Assembly: GCA_947374445.1 (NCBI GenBank)
Contig: CANCBY010000007.1
Coordinates: 1 to 30,844, forward strand
Direction: 5' to 3'
DNA from: Pseudobdellovibrionaceae bacterium
GTDB lineage: Bacteria; Bdellovibrionota; Bdellovibrionia; Bdellovibrionales; Bdellovibrionaceae
DNA: 30,844 bases
The notes beneath the pieces were generated by a model. That model was not told where the DNA came from. It saw only the letters and a list, made by a program, of their open reading frames with translations, and did not search any database. Positions within the stretch are counted from its first letter, which is position 1. Every line of letters begins with the position of its first letter. Of the stretch, positions 14,790 through 23,019 are shown in pieces. A program made the translations under genes and the position numbers.

Positions 14790-15719
14790 TTATACCACGG
14801 CCTTAAGCTGATTTGCAGAAAAATTAGAGTTTCTTGATGAGCTTAGTAGATGTCTGCAAATTGTTAAAAATTGGCTCGCAACGGGTGTGAACGGTTTTGC
14901 AATTAGCACAGGCTCTTTACCTCTGATTGACTGCCACACCGCATTGTCAAAATCAATGGAGCCTACAAAGTCTACAGGAATGTCAAAGTACTTATTACAC
15001 ACACTTTTAATCGCAAAACCTAGCTCTAGGTCTGGGCGGCTTCTTGTTGAGTTTACAATCAAGCGAATTGGCTGCTTGCTCAACTGTTCGAAGTGGTCGA
15101 AAGAAAATCCTGTGGCGTTGTGAAGGTAATCTCTGAAGGAGAAAAGACCTTTCTGGTTTTTATTTCGATATTCACGAAGCGCATTTTGAATCTTTAAAAA
15201 CGATTCGGCAGATGCGTTTTCGCGCAAAGAGTGACATATGAAAGCTTCAAGATATCTGTACGATTTTTCGATCGAGGTTGGCTCTGGGTCCACCACTAAG
15301 AGTCTTTCGTCTGCAAGCTTGAATAGCTCCATGTTGCCCCAACCAGAACCAGCGCCAAGGTCAATGATGACGATATCATATTCAGTGGTACGGCAGCTTT
15401 CTGCAAAACGACGAATTTGATCAAGAGAAATATCAGAAAGAGACCAGTCATCCCAAAAGCCCTGAATGTATGACAAGCGCGGGATATTTGTTGGTTGAAC
15501 AAGATCAACGAGCTTATGTGAACCATCAAAAAAATTTCGTAAATTTCTATCCGTTAGCTGAAGGCCGAGAGTTGTATGTAGGTTTGCGCCACTCAAGTCA
15601 AAGTCAACAAGGAGAACAGACTGATTTAATTTTGATAGGGTTATACCAACGCTGGATGAAACAAAGGTCTTTCCAACCCCGCCTTTTCCAGATCCAACAA
15701 CCCAAACTTTTGCGCTCAT
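14790..15719 (-). CDS. MinD/ParA-family ATPase
   Basis: A 309-residue P-loop ATPase of the deviant Walker A class: GSGKGGVGKT at 9-18 with signature Lys12 and Lys17, DFDLSGANLH (39-48, Walker A') and IVIIDLGAG (Walker B). These proteins dimerise on ATP and position or partition things, as MinD, FlhG and ParA do. There is no MinE or MinC, ParB or flagellar gene in the window, and the C-terminus lacks the amphipathic membrane helix of MinD, so specific assignment is not possible. The nearest neighbour is the J-like/HTH gene downstream, which may be a partner. The gap to tsaB is 3 bases. It could also be a Mrp/FlhG-like loader; the family-level call is firm. Confidence 0.82.
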   Translation of the reverse strand: MSAKVWVVGSGKGGVGKTFVSSSVGITLSKLNQSVLLVDFDLSGANLHTTLGLQLTDRNLRNFFDGSHKLVDLVQPTNIPRLSYIQGFWDDWSLSDISLDQIRRFAESCRTTEYDIVIIDLGAGSGWGNMELFKLADERLLVVDPEPTSIEKSYRYLEAFICHSLRENASAESFLKIQNALREYRNKNQKGLFSFRDYLHNATGFSFDHFEQLSKQPIRLIVNSTRSRPDLELGFAIKSVCNKYFDIPVDFVGSIDFDNAVWQSIRGKEPVLIAKPFTPVASQFLTICRHLLSSSRNSNFSANQLKAVV

Positions 15720-15722
15720 TTT

Positions 15723-16439
15723 TTATCTCCGCGTAGCTAAATTCGCTCTAAGTCGCAGATTTTCTTCGGCTTCTGATGCGCGGAGGTAAAGGGGTTGAAA
15801 TGAAATCCAGTCCAAAGTCTGACCTACTTCTGGTCTTTGGTGCGATAAAGATCCAAGAACTGATGCCGTGGGATGAATCAATGCAGAGTGCGAGGGTGGA
15901 ATCAGTCGTGAAGTCATCACTTCCGAAAGAAAAGACGGAAGTAAATCAAACGTGTCTCCGCAAAAATGAATACTTCCCGAAGGAAAAATCAAGCCAATAG
16001 AGTCCTCTAGCAAACTTAATTCAATTACCTGTGGCCCAAGAATTTTTTTTGTTCCTAGGTAGAGAGAATAGTAAACCATATTTTTAAAAGCATTGATCGC
16101 CACAAGTTTTTGCGGTTGATCAATTTGTGGATCAAAAGCTGCCAAGATCTCGAGAGAGTCCACACTCCAAATTTTTTTATCTAAAGAATAGGCAAGAGTT
16201 TTCGCTAAACTGGATGCAACCCTAACTCCCGTAAAACTTCCAGGGCCAGGCGAACAAGCAATCCAATCAACATGACTTAAAGATAAATTATTTTGAATTA
16301 AAATTCTTGAAATTGCCGAATTTAAAAATTCAGAGTGCGATCGTTGGATGAGGCTTTGTTCTTCTCCGAGAAGAAGATCGCCATCAAGCAGTGCAACGCT
16401 GCCCATTGCAGTGCTTGATTCAATAGCGAGCGTGATCAT
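15723..16439 (-). CDS. tsaB: tRNA threonylcarbamoyladenosine complex subunit TsaB
   Basis: Part of the TsaBDE complex that makes the t6A modification on tRNAs reading ANN codons. TsaB (YeaZ) is an ASKHA-fold platform protein. The 238-residue sequence starts LAIESSTAMGSVALLDGD, has the SPGPGSFTGVRVA motif (about 62-74) and lacks the full catalytic metal site of TsaD, as expected. It is cytosolic. It sits 4 bases after rseP and 3 bases before the MinD-like gene, so it belongs to the long minus-strand operon-like run. Start ATG 16439; the sequence begins MITLAIES, typical for this family. Confidence 0.92.
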   Translation of the reverse strand: MITLAIESSTAMGSVALLDGDLLLGEEQSLIQRSHSEFLNSAISRILIQNNLSLSHVDWIACSPGPGSFTGVRVASSLAKTLAYSLDKKIWSVDSLEILAAFDPQIDQPQKLVAINAFKNMVYYSLYLGTKKILGPQVIELSLLEDSIGLIFPSGSIHFCGDTFDLLPSFLSEVMTSRLIPPSHSALIHPTASVLGSLSHQRPEVGQTLDWISFQPLYLRASEAEENLRLRANLATRR

Positions 16440-16443
16440 AACA

Positions 16444-18102
16444 TCAGTTGCCTATCAGACGAGTAAAGTCATTAAACAAGGCAAAAACCATAAGACTCAT
16501 TAATAAAACTAAGCCCACTTGCTGAGCGACTTCCATTTTTTTCATACTTACGGGGGCGCCCTTTAAAGCTTCGATAGTATAAAATAACAAATGACCGCCA
16601 TCTAATACTGGAATTGGAAGCAAGTTTAAAATAAACAGATTGATTGAGATTACGGCCATCATTTGTAAAAAATGAGTAATTCCAATCTTAAAAGTCTCGC
16701 TTGCTGCCTGACCAATCGAAATCACTCCGCCAATATTTTTGGGAGAAATTTTATTTTCGATGAGTCTTACAAAGCTGAGAACCGTCATTACGGTGACATC
16801 ATAGGTTCTTGCTAGACCACGTTGGCTTGCTACAAAAATATTTTCTGCTTGAACCTTAACCACGATGGGTTCTGCAATCATAATGTGAGGGATGATTCCT
16901 ATCGTAAATCTTTTTTCTTCACCGTTCTGAGCATTCATTTGAGACGTCATTTTTGGAGTGATTTCAAAGTTTTGTATTTTACCTTGACGCTCAATTTCAA
17001 AGTTAAGGCTGCCTGTGCCAGAAAATGATTTTACAATATTAAGAAGATCATCCCATTTTTCAACTTCAGTGGTTCCAACCTTAATAATTCTGTCGCCCTC
17101 AAGCAAGCCAGCAAGGGCAGCAGGAGTTGATTCCATTATTTTTGCAAGATACAGCTCAGAAGACTCAAGGCCCAGCCCAGCCATAGAAGAAAACTTTGGA
17201 TGATCAAGGGAGGCAGAAATTTTTTCAGTTTTAGATTCATCAAAATTTGATCGCTCGACATCGATTTTTATATTTAAGCCTGATTGAGAGACTAAAACAT
17301 TTTCGATTTGTCTAAAGTACTTAACCTTAATGTCATTGATCGCAGTAATTCTGTCTCCCGTTTTTAATCCCGCTTTTTCAGCTAAAGATAAGCTGCGCAC
17401 GCCCACTACGCTTTGCCGAGAATTTGCTGTGATGCCCTCAATTTCTCCAATTTGGCTTTCGGAACTTAAAATATTTGGATTGGTTTTAATTGATGCCTTG
17501 GATTGCAGGGTTTCGTGCTGACCTCCGACCTCGCGTTGAACCTCAATCTGAAGTTCAGAGCCCTTTGAAGAATTAAGAGCATCCTGAAAGTCTTCCCAGC
17601 TTTTTACGTTAGATTTTCCGGCGCGTACAACAGTGTCTCCAGATCGAAAGCCGTTGCTGTAAGCTAATGACGAAGAACTGATGTCGCCAATAACCGGGCC
17701 TCGCAAGTCTTCACCAAGGAGGGATACGAGCATAAAAATAAATATTGCAAAGATAAAGTTCATCATGGGTCCAGCAAGTACGATTCCGATTCTTTGCCCG
17801 ACAGGCTTATGCAAAAACGAATATTTTTTTTCTTCTTCGTTTAAAACTTGGCCATGCTCGTCACCAAACATTTTTACATAGCCGCCCAAAGGAATCAGCG
17901 ACAGGCAATAAACGGTATCACCTTGTTTAAATTGAAATATTTTTTTTCCAAATCCGAGGCTGAACACCTCGACCCGCACGCCAAAAAACTTAGCCACCGA
18001 AAAGTGTCCAAGTTCATGAACGAAAATGAGAAGCCCTAGTAAAATTACAAAGGGTGCGATCGCCGAAAAGCCTTGGTGGAGGTATCCAAAAATTATATCC
18101 AT
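16444..18102 (-). CDS. rseP: site-2 zinc protease RseP, with three PDZ-like repeats
   Basis: Inner-membrane protease that cleaves anti-sigma factors or signal-peptide remnants within the membrane. The active site is HELGH at 29-33, and the second conserved motif is LLPIPVLDGGH at 494-504, with Asp501 as the third zinc ligand. Between them lie PDZ-like units with the recurring GxxxGDxI-type signature: GFRSGDTV (151), GLKTGDRI (245) and GLLEGDRI (332). That gives three units where E. coli RseP has two; the 552-residue length exceeds the usual 450 by about one domain. At least four transmembrane segments. The upstream cdsA gene ends 64 bases away; dxr, often found between them in other bacteria, is absent. 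TATAAT (18109-18114) sits just upstream and could give a separate promoter with a nearly leaderless start. Confidence 0.9.
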   Translation of the reverse strand: MDIIFGYLHQGFSAIAPFVILLGLLIFVHELGHFSVAKFFGVRVEVFSLGFGKKIFQFKQGDTVYCLSLIPLGGYVKMFGDEHGQVLNEEEKKYSFLHKPVGQRIGIVLAGPMMNFIFAIFIFMLVSLLGEDLRGPVIGDISSSSLAYSNGFRSGDTVVRAGKSNVKSWEDFQDALNSSKGSELQIEVQREVGGQHETLQSKASIKTNPNILSSESQIGEIEGITANSRQSVVGVRSLSLAEKAGLKTGDRITAINDIKVKYFRQIENVLVSQSGLNIKIDVERSNFDESKTEKISASLDHPKFSSMAGLGLESSELYLAKIMESTPAALAGLLEGDRIIKVGTTEVEKWDDLLNIVKSFSGTGSLNFEIERQGKIQNFEITPKMTSQMNAQNGEEKRFTIGIIPHIMIAEPIVVKVQAENIFVASQRGLARTYDVTVMTVLSFVRLIENKISPKNIGGVISIGQAASETFKIGITHFLQMMAVISINLFILNLLPIPVLDGGHLLFYTIEALKGAPVSMKKMEVAQQVGLVLLMSLMVFALFNDFTRLIGN

Positions 18103-18166
18103 TTCTACATTATATAATTGGCTTCGGCGGGGACGGTAGTCTAGTTCAGCAGCGTCGTTAGACGGT

Positions 18167-19012
18167 CTAGTTTGCTAAATACCAAGTCGCAAAATAATAG
18201 ATGATGGGGGCTCCAAAGAGAACACCATCAATTCTATCAAGAACCCCACCATGCCCTGGCATAATCGAGCCGGAGTCTTTTTGGTTGGCAATTCTTTTTA
18301 AAAGCGACTCAAAGAGGTCGCCAAACTGTGCAAAGACACCGAGGGCCAAACCTAAACCTAAGAAGAACTGGAGCGACTGGGCTTTCATGTAGTGAGCGAA
18401 TACCATTGTGAAGGTCACCGATCCAACGAGTCCCCCGATAGACCCGGCAATAGTTTTTTTAGGCGAAACTTTCGGCATGAGCTTTTTCTTTCCAAACAAA
18501 GCTCCAAAAATATACGCAAAAGTGTCACCTGCGAAAACGACAGTCAAAAGCATGAAAAACCAAGTCAGTGCTTGGTCTAAATAAAAAAGACGGAAAACAA
18601 AAGAGGGCAGTAAACCCATATATAAAAAACCAATAAGCGCTCGAGAAAGAAAGTTAAAGAGGTCTTCTATGGTTTGAAACGCAGAAGTGGAAGCCATCAT
18701 CGACGCCATTGAAATACAGACAAAAAATAAAAATAGAATTGAAAAAAAGATTTCTGATCCAGAGCCTAGTGTCGAAGAAAGTGTAAAGATAGCGAGGGTA
18801 AAAACATAAAAGAGAATTTTCAGCGATTTAGGGTCTTCGATTCGAAACAGCAGTTTTTCTAATTCACCACAACCAAGCAAGACCGCAAAAAGGCTCAGAA
18901 CTCGGATGGCATCTTTATCAAAAAAATGAAAAAGCAACGCAACAACTAGTATTGCAGCAAGCGCAGAGGCCAGTCTAATGAGTAGGGTTTTGAGAGGTGG
19001 TAAGAGCGCCAA
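18167..19012 (-). CDS. cdsA: phosphatidate cytidylyltransferase CdsA
   Basis: Makes CDP-diacylglycerol from phosphatidic acid and CTP at the inner membrane, the branch point for all phospholipids. The 281-residue protein has about seven or eight hydrophobic segments and ends with the family signature SLLKRIANQKDSGSIMPGHG followed by GVLDRIDG (roughly residues 240-267), which fits the consensus S-x-L-K-R-x4-K-D-x-x-x-x-x-P-G-H-G-G-x-x-D-R-x-D. The start overlaps the end of uppS by 38 bases, with no separate ribosome binding site evident, so it is probably coupled to uppS. A 64-base gap leads to rseP. In other bacteria dxr often sits there. Confidence 0.93.
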   Translation of the reverse strand: MALLPPLKTLLIRLASALAAILVVALLFHFFDKDAIRVLSLFAVLLGCGELEKLLFRIEDPKSLKILFYVFTLAIFTLSSTLGSGSEIFFSILFLFFVCISMASMMASTSAFQTIEDLFNFLSRALIGFLYMGLLPSFVFRLFYLDQALTWFFMLLTVVFAGDTFAYIFGALFGKKKLMPKVSPKKTIAGSIGGLVGSVTFTMVFAHYMKAQSLQFFLGLGLALGVFAQFGDLFESLLKRIANQKDSGSIMPGHGGVLDRIDGVLFGAPIIYYFATWYLAN

Positions 19013-19697
19013 AACGTCTTTCTCTTTTCAGATAGTTGCCGATGGCAAGATCAAGATCAAGCTCGGTAAAGTCAGGCCAAAGTGTTTCAGAAAAATAAAA
19101 CTCTGAATAAGCAGCCTGCCACATTAAAAAATTTGAAAGACGTTTTTCTCCAGAGGTACGAATAATAAGATCAGGGTCGGGCATTGGGTAAGTATGCATT
19201 TGTGCATTTAAAAGACTTTCGTCGATATCTTCAGGATCTAATGTCCCATCTGCCACTTGGCGAGCCAAAGCTTTGGCTGCGGAGGCGATTTCCCAACGAG
19301 AGCCATAGCTTATGGCAAACGTAAGTCTTAAGCCTGTGCATTGCGAGGTTGCCTTTTTAGCTTTAGCAATTGCCGCTAAGACATCCTCAGGAAGCCGTGA
19401 CAAATCGCCAATTGTCTCAAAAAAAATATTTTCTTTGACGAGATTGTTGGTTTCTTTGTGCAAATAGCGTTTAAGCAGGCTCATCAATAGAGAGACTTCG
19501 CCTTTTGGTCGCATCCAATTTTCTGAGCTGAATGCATACAGCGTTAGGTACTTAATTCCTTTGCGAGAGCAGCTAGTAATTATTTTTTTTGCAACACGTG
19601 TCCCTTTAATATGCCCATATGTACGTGGCCTTGAGCGCATCTGTGCCCAGCGTCCATTTCCGTCCATAATTATTGCGATATGTTCAGGTAAACTCAT
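18975..19697 (-). CDS. uppS: undecaprenyl diphosphate synthase UppS
   Basis: Cis-prenyltransferase that adds eight isoprene units to farnesyl diphosphate, giving the undecaprenyl carrier for peptidoglycan and O-antigen. The 240-residue protein begins SLPEHIAIIMDGNGRWA; Asp12 should bind magnesium. RTSGEKRLSNFLMWQAAYSE is the second hallmark. It overlaps cdsA by 38 bases and lies 37 bases after frr, the standard frr-uppS-cdsA order. Start ATG 19697 is fixed by the family pattern, with no room for a longer N-terminus. Located in the cytosol or at the inner membrane surface. Confidence 0.95.
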   Translation of the reverse strand: MSLPEHIAIIMDGNGRWAQMRSRPRTYGHIKGTRVAKKIITSCSRKGIKYLTLYAFSSENWMRPKGEVSLLMSLLKRYLHKETNNLVKENIFFETIGDLSRLPEDVLAAIAKAKKATSQCTGLRLTFAISYGSRWEIASAAKALARQVADGTLDPEDIDESLLNAQMHTYPMPDPDLIIRTSGEKRLSNFLMWQAAYSEFYFSETLWPDFTELDLDLAIGNYLKRERRFGALTTSQNPTH

Positions 19698-19734
19698 GCG
19701 TCACTCAAGGTTAGATAGTTGCTAAAATAGTTAC

Positions 19735-20292
19735 TTAAATAGTCATGATGCTTTTTTCTTTTTCATCAGAAATAGCATCTACTTTTTTAACATAATCATC
19801 AGTTAGTTTTTGAATATCGGCATCAGACTTTTTTGCTTCATCTTCACTGATAGCTTTGTCTTTAAGTGCCTTTTTGGTTTCTTCATTGGCATCTCGTCGT
19901 GCCATACGAACTGCAACTCGAGAGTCTTCGACGATTTTTTTAGTTTGTTTAACAAGGTCCTTACGCCGCTCCTCGGTTAGGTCGGGAACCTTGAGGCGCA
20001 CAACCTTGCCGTCGTTCATCGGAGTCATACCAATGTCGCTTTTTACAATGGCTTGCTCGATCTCTTTTAGGATTGAGCCTTCCCACGGGGCAATTAAAAA
20101 TGATTTTGCATCAGGAGTTGATATGGCAGCCACCTGATTGAGCGGAGTCATATTGCCGTAATAATTTACGCGAATATTATCCAACATTGAAATTTGGGCT
20201 TTTCCGGTTCTGATTTTTTTTAGCTCATTTTGAAGTGCCGCGAGGGCTTTCTCCATTTTTTCTTGAGCCTTTTTCTTTGCTTCAGCGGTCAT
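19735..20292 (-). CDS. frr: ribosome recycling factor Frr
   Basis: Splits post-termination 70S ribosomes with EF-G. The 185-residue length is normal. Diagnostic residues include ALAALQNELKKIRTGKAQISMLDNI (N-terminal helix), the YYGNMTPLNQVAAIS strand region, GTMN-like MTPMNDGKVVRLKVPDLTEERRKDLVKQTKK, and a C-terminal long helix. It starts at ATG 20292 and lies 24 bases after pyrH; together with tsf and rpsB these make the conserved translation cluster. In most bacteria pyrH and frr are co-transcribed with tsf, and the spacing here suggests the same. Cytosolic. Confidence 0.96.
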   Translation of the reverse strand: MTAEAKKKAQEKMEKALAALQNELKKIRTGKAQISMLDNIRVNYYGNMTPLNQVAAISTPDAKSFLIAPWEGSILKEIEQAIVKSDIGMTPMNDGKVVRLKVPDLTEERRKDLVKQTKKIVEDSRVAVRMARRDANEETKKALKDKAISEDEAKKSDADIQKLTDDYVKKVDAISDEKEKSIMTI

Positions 20293-20316
20293 AAAACCTC
20301 TTTAGTAAATTATTGT

Positions 20317-21027
20317 TTAGTGAACTATAGTTCCAATAGTTTCGCCCTCGACAGCCCTAAGAATGTTTCCGGGTTTTGTGAGGTCAAAACTTAAGATCGG
20401 CAATTTGTTGTCCATGCAAAGACTTACAGCGGTTAAATCCATGACTTTAAGATCACGGTTGAGAACCTCTAGGTAGCTGATTCTATCGAACTTAACAGCG
20501 TCAGCGTGCTTGACAGGGTCTTTGTCGTAAATGAAATCAACTTTCGTTGCCTTCATTAAAATTTCAGCATTGATTTCCATCGCCCTCAACGCGGCAGCTG
20601 TATCTGTAGTAAAATACGGATTACCAGTACCAGCGCCAAAAATAACAACGCGATTTTTTTCTAAATGGCGAATCGCACGCCTGCGGATATAGGGCTCTGC
20701 GATTTCGGCCATTTCAATGGCTGTCTGAACTCGTGTTGGCACTTTTTGTTTTTCGAGAGCATCTTGAAGAGCAAGGGCATTGATACAAGTTGCAAGCATT
20801 CCCATATAATCTGAGCTTGCTCGATCCATTCCATCTGAAGAAGCAGCAACACCTCTAAAAATATTGCCGCCGCCGATAACGATGCCGATTTGAACACCGG
20901 TGCGATAAGCAGCAGCAACGTCGGCCGCTATTTGATGAATTGTCGTAGCATGAATACCATGCCCCTGCTTACCCGCGAGGGCCTCTCCACTTAATTTGAG
21001 AAGAATCCGTTTGTAAGCAGCGGCCAT
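20317..21027 (-). CDS. pyrH: UMP kinase PyrH
   Basis: Phosphorylates UMP to UDP in pyrimidine nucleotide synthesis; hexamer of the amino-acid kinase fold. The 236-residue protein starts with KRILLKLSGEALAGKQGHGI, typical of PyrH, followed by IGIVIGGGNIFRG, DYMGMLATCINALALQDALE and the nucleotide-binding GTGNPYFTTDTAAALRA. The C-terminus has the FDLTKPGNILRAVEGETIGTIVH segment. It lies 3 bases after tsf and 24 bases before frr. Cytosolic. The UTP it feeds also supplies GalU, encoded about 8 kb away. Confidence 0.96.
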   Translation of the reverse strand: MAAAYKRILLKLSGEALAGKQGHGIHATTIHQIAADVAAAYRTGVQIGIVIGGGNIFRGVAASSDGMDRASSDYMGMLATCINALALQDALEKQKVPTRVQTAIEMAEIAEPYIRRRAIRHLEKNRVVIFGAGTGNPYFTTDTAAALRAMEINAEILMKATKVDFIYDKDPVKHADAVKFDRISYLEVLNRDLKVMDLTAVSLCMDNKLPILSFDLTKPGNILRAVEGETIGTIVH

Positions 21028-21030
21028 GGA

Positions 21031-21951
21031 TTAATGGCCCTTCGTTTGAGCAGCAACTTCTTCAGCGAAATTGTTCTCTTTCTTTTGAAGGCCTTCACCC
21101 AGTTCAAAACGAATGAAACGCTTGAGTGTGAACGCTTCTCCAGCAGCTTTTGATTGCTGAGCTAAGTATTCTTTCACTTTAATGTCTGGATTTTTTACGA
21201 AAGCCTGTTCAAGCAAACAACTCTCAGCCAAAAACTTATTGATTTGACCAGCGACAATTTTATCTAACATTTCGGGTTTTTTGCCTTGTTCGATGGCTTT
21301 AGCCCGAAGAACTTCTTTCTCTTTTTCAACAACTTCAGGAGCTACTTGATCCGGTGAAAGAGCCAAAGGATTCATTGCTGCAACGTGAAGGCAGACGTCA
21401 TTTGCAAAGGCCTTAACAGCGTCGTTCGCGGTCTTAGCTGTAACTTCAACTAAAACTCCAATTTTACCATCGCCATGAATGTAAGTGTGCGCGTAGCCAT
21501 CGGTATCAACTTTTTGAAAACGACGGATCACCAAGTTTTCGCCAATTTTAGCAATCGCTTCCTTGAGGTAAATGTCAACTTTAACACCAGTTGCAAGAGT
21601 TGTCTCAAGAAGACCAGAAGCCTCTGACGGTGCTGATTTGAGTGTTGCAATGTGGTTTGCAATTGTTTGAACGAGATCTTTGAAGCCGTCGTTACGAGCC
21701 ACGAAATCAGTTTCAGAGTTGATTTCAACAAGAACGGCAGTTTTGCCGCCATTAGCAACTGTTGCACTTACTAGGCCTTCAGTTGCGATGCGATCACCTT
21801 TTTTTGCAGCAGAAGCCAAACCTTTAACTCGCAACCACTCAATAGCGGCTTCGAAGTCTCCGTTGGTTTCTTGAAGAGCTTTTTTGCAATCCATCATTCC
21901 GGCGTTTGTTTTTTCGCGAAGGTCTTTAACCATAGTAGCAGAAATAGACAT
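21031..21951 (-). CDS. tsf: elongation factor Ts
   Basis: Guanine nucleotide exchange factor for EF-Tu. Starting at ATG 21951 the protein has 306 residues and begins MSISATMVKDLREKTNAGMM, followed by DCKKAL, the first EF-Ts signature; EINSETDFVARN is the second. The frame stays open upstream to 22002, but AGGAG lies 7 bases before 21951 and the family pattern begins there, so the upstream start is rejected. Two coiled-coil and core regions (CLHVAAMNPLALSPDQV..) follow as expected. The slight length excess over E. coli (283) is in the core repeats. Between rpsB and tsf lies a strong hairpin with a U-run (21974-22003), so its expression is probably set by partial termination. Confidence 0.96.
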   Translation of the reverse strand: MSISATMVKDLREKTNAGMMDCKKALQETNGDFEAAIEWLRVKGLASAAKKGDRIATEGLVSATVANGGKTAVLVEINSETDFVARNDGFKDLVQTIANHIATLKSAPSEASGLLETTLATGVKVDIYLKEAIAKIGENLVIRRFQKVDTDGYAHTYIHGDGKIGVLVEVTAKTANDAVKAFANDVCLHVAAMNPLALSPDQVAPEVVEKEKEVLRAKAIEQGKKPEMLDKIVAGQINKFLAESCLLEQAFVKNPDIKVKEYLAQQSKAAGEAFTLKRFIRFELGEGLQKKENNFAEEVAAQTKGH

Positions 21952-21973
21952 TTTAAATCTCCTGAGTTCGGCG

Positions 21974-22003
21974 TGAAAAATGGTGCGGTCTTTCCGCACC
22001 ATT
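21974..22003 (-). terminator. intercistronic intrinsic terminator/attenuator, rpsB-tsf
   Basis: AATGGTGCGG (21979-21988) and CCGCACCATT (21994-22003) form a perfect 10-bp stem with a five-base loop; on the transcribed (minus) strand the stem is followed by TTTTT (positions 21976-21980 read as T). This is a textbook intrinsic terminator shape in the 108-base gap, ending about 20 bases before the tsf ATG. Terminating completely would silence EF-Ts and the genes after it, so partial termination is the more likely role. Confidence 0.85.
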
Positions 22004-22059
22004 CATACTATCTGTAAATTATGAAGACTAATAGCTAAGCGCAAATTGCGACGAGAGAA

Positions 22060-23019
22060 TTACTCTGCGTCTTCTTTTGCAACTTCAGCGTCTGGATTTT
22101 CAAGCTCAGCTTGGATCTCGTGGATCTCAGCTGTTCCGGCAGCAACAAGCTTGCGCTGTTTGCTAGCTTTAACAACAACTGGGCCTTCAGCTTTTTTAGG
22201 AGCTACAGGGGCTGCTGCTGTATCAGCTTTAGCGCCACGACGACGAGGAGCCTTTTCAGCAAATTCTTTTTCGTCAGCTTCTTTTTCTTTTACAAGATCA
22301 GATTGCTTGTCAGTCTGAGTGCGAAGTTTTGCTTCATACTCTTTAGCACCTTCAAGATAAGCATCAGCCACTAGGTTGGCGAAAAGTTTGATCGAACGAA
22401 TAGCATCGTCATTTCCTGGAATTGGATATTCAATTTGCTCAGGATCTGAGTTTGTATCAGCGATTGCAACCACCGGAATTCCAAGGCGAGTAGCTTCAGC
22501 AACTGCGATGTGTTCCTTAGGAAGATCTACAACGAACATTGCAGACGGAGCATCTTTCATGTCACGGATACCGTTGAGGTATTCAGACAAGCGAAGATAT
22601 TCTTTGTCAATTTTTGCACGTTCTTTTTTAGAGAAGTAGTTGTACTCGCCCTTTTCTTTCATCTGGTCGATGCGCTTTAGGCGATCGATAGATGCTTTTA
22701 CAGTTGAAAAGTTAGTGAGCATTCCACCAAGCCAGCGCTTAGTAACATAGTACTGACCGCATTTTTGAGCGGCTTCCAAAATAGGCTCAACAGCCTGTTT
22801 TTTAGTTCCTACGAAAATCAAACGACCGCCATCAGCAGCGATTGATCTTACGAATTCTGCGGCTTTATTAGCGCGCACAACTGTCTTTTGCAGATCGATG
22901 ATGTGGATGCCACCTCGAGCTGTATAGACATAAGGTTTCATCTTTGGGTTCCAACGCTGCGTTTGGTGTCCGAAATGGACCCCTGCGTCAAGCATATCTT
23001 TCATGGTCACGGTTGCCAT
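22060..23019 (-). CDS. rpsB: 30S ribosomal protein S2 with long C-terminal tail
   Basis: Primary structural protein of the small ribosomal subunit. The start is ATG 23019 (MATVTMKDMLDAGVHFGHQT), which matches S2 starts; AAAGGA precedes it by 6 bases. The frame continues 46 codons upstream to 23157, but this is non-coding leader. The core matches S2: GVHFGHQTQRWNPKMKPYVY, ARGGIHIIDL, QYYVTKRWLGGMLTNF, MFVVDLPKEHIAVAEATRLGIPV and NDDAIRSIKLF. The protein has 319 residues rather than about 241: about 75 extra C-terminal residues, alanine/lysine/glutamate-rich with PRRRGAK, are low-complexity and probably disordered. Such tails are known in some deltaproteobacterial S2 proteins; function unknown. 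Confidence 0.95.
   Translation of the reverse strand: MATVTMKDMLDAGVHFGHQTQRWNPKMKPYVYTARGGIHIIDLQKTVVRANKAAEFVRSIAADGGRLIFVGTKKQAVEPILEAAQKCGQYYVTKRWLGGMLTNFSTVKASIDRLKRIDQMKEKGEYNYFSKKERAKIDKEYLRLSEYLNGIRDMKDAPSAMFVVDLPKEHIAVAEATRLGIPVVAIADTNSDPEQIEYPIPGNDDAIRSIKLFANLVADAYLEGAKEYEAKLRTQTDKQSDLVKEKEADEKEFAEKAPRRRGAKADTAAAPVAPKKAEGPVVVKASKQRKLVAAGTAEIHEIQAELENPDAEVAKEDAE

Noticed and set aside
22046..22374. Plus-strand ORFs antisense to rpsB
   Set aside because: They lie opposite a firmly identified ribosomal protein gene, have low-complexity serine-rich translations that mirror the Ala/Lys/Glu tail, and lack ribosome binding sites.
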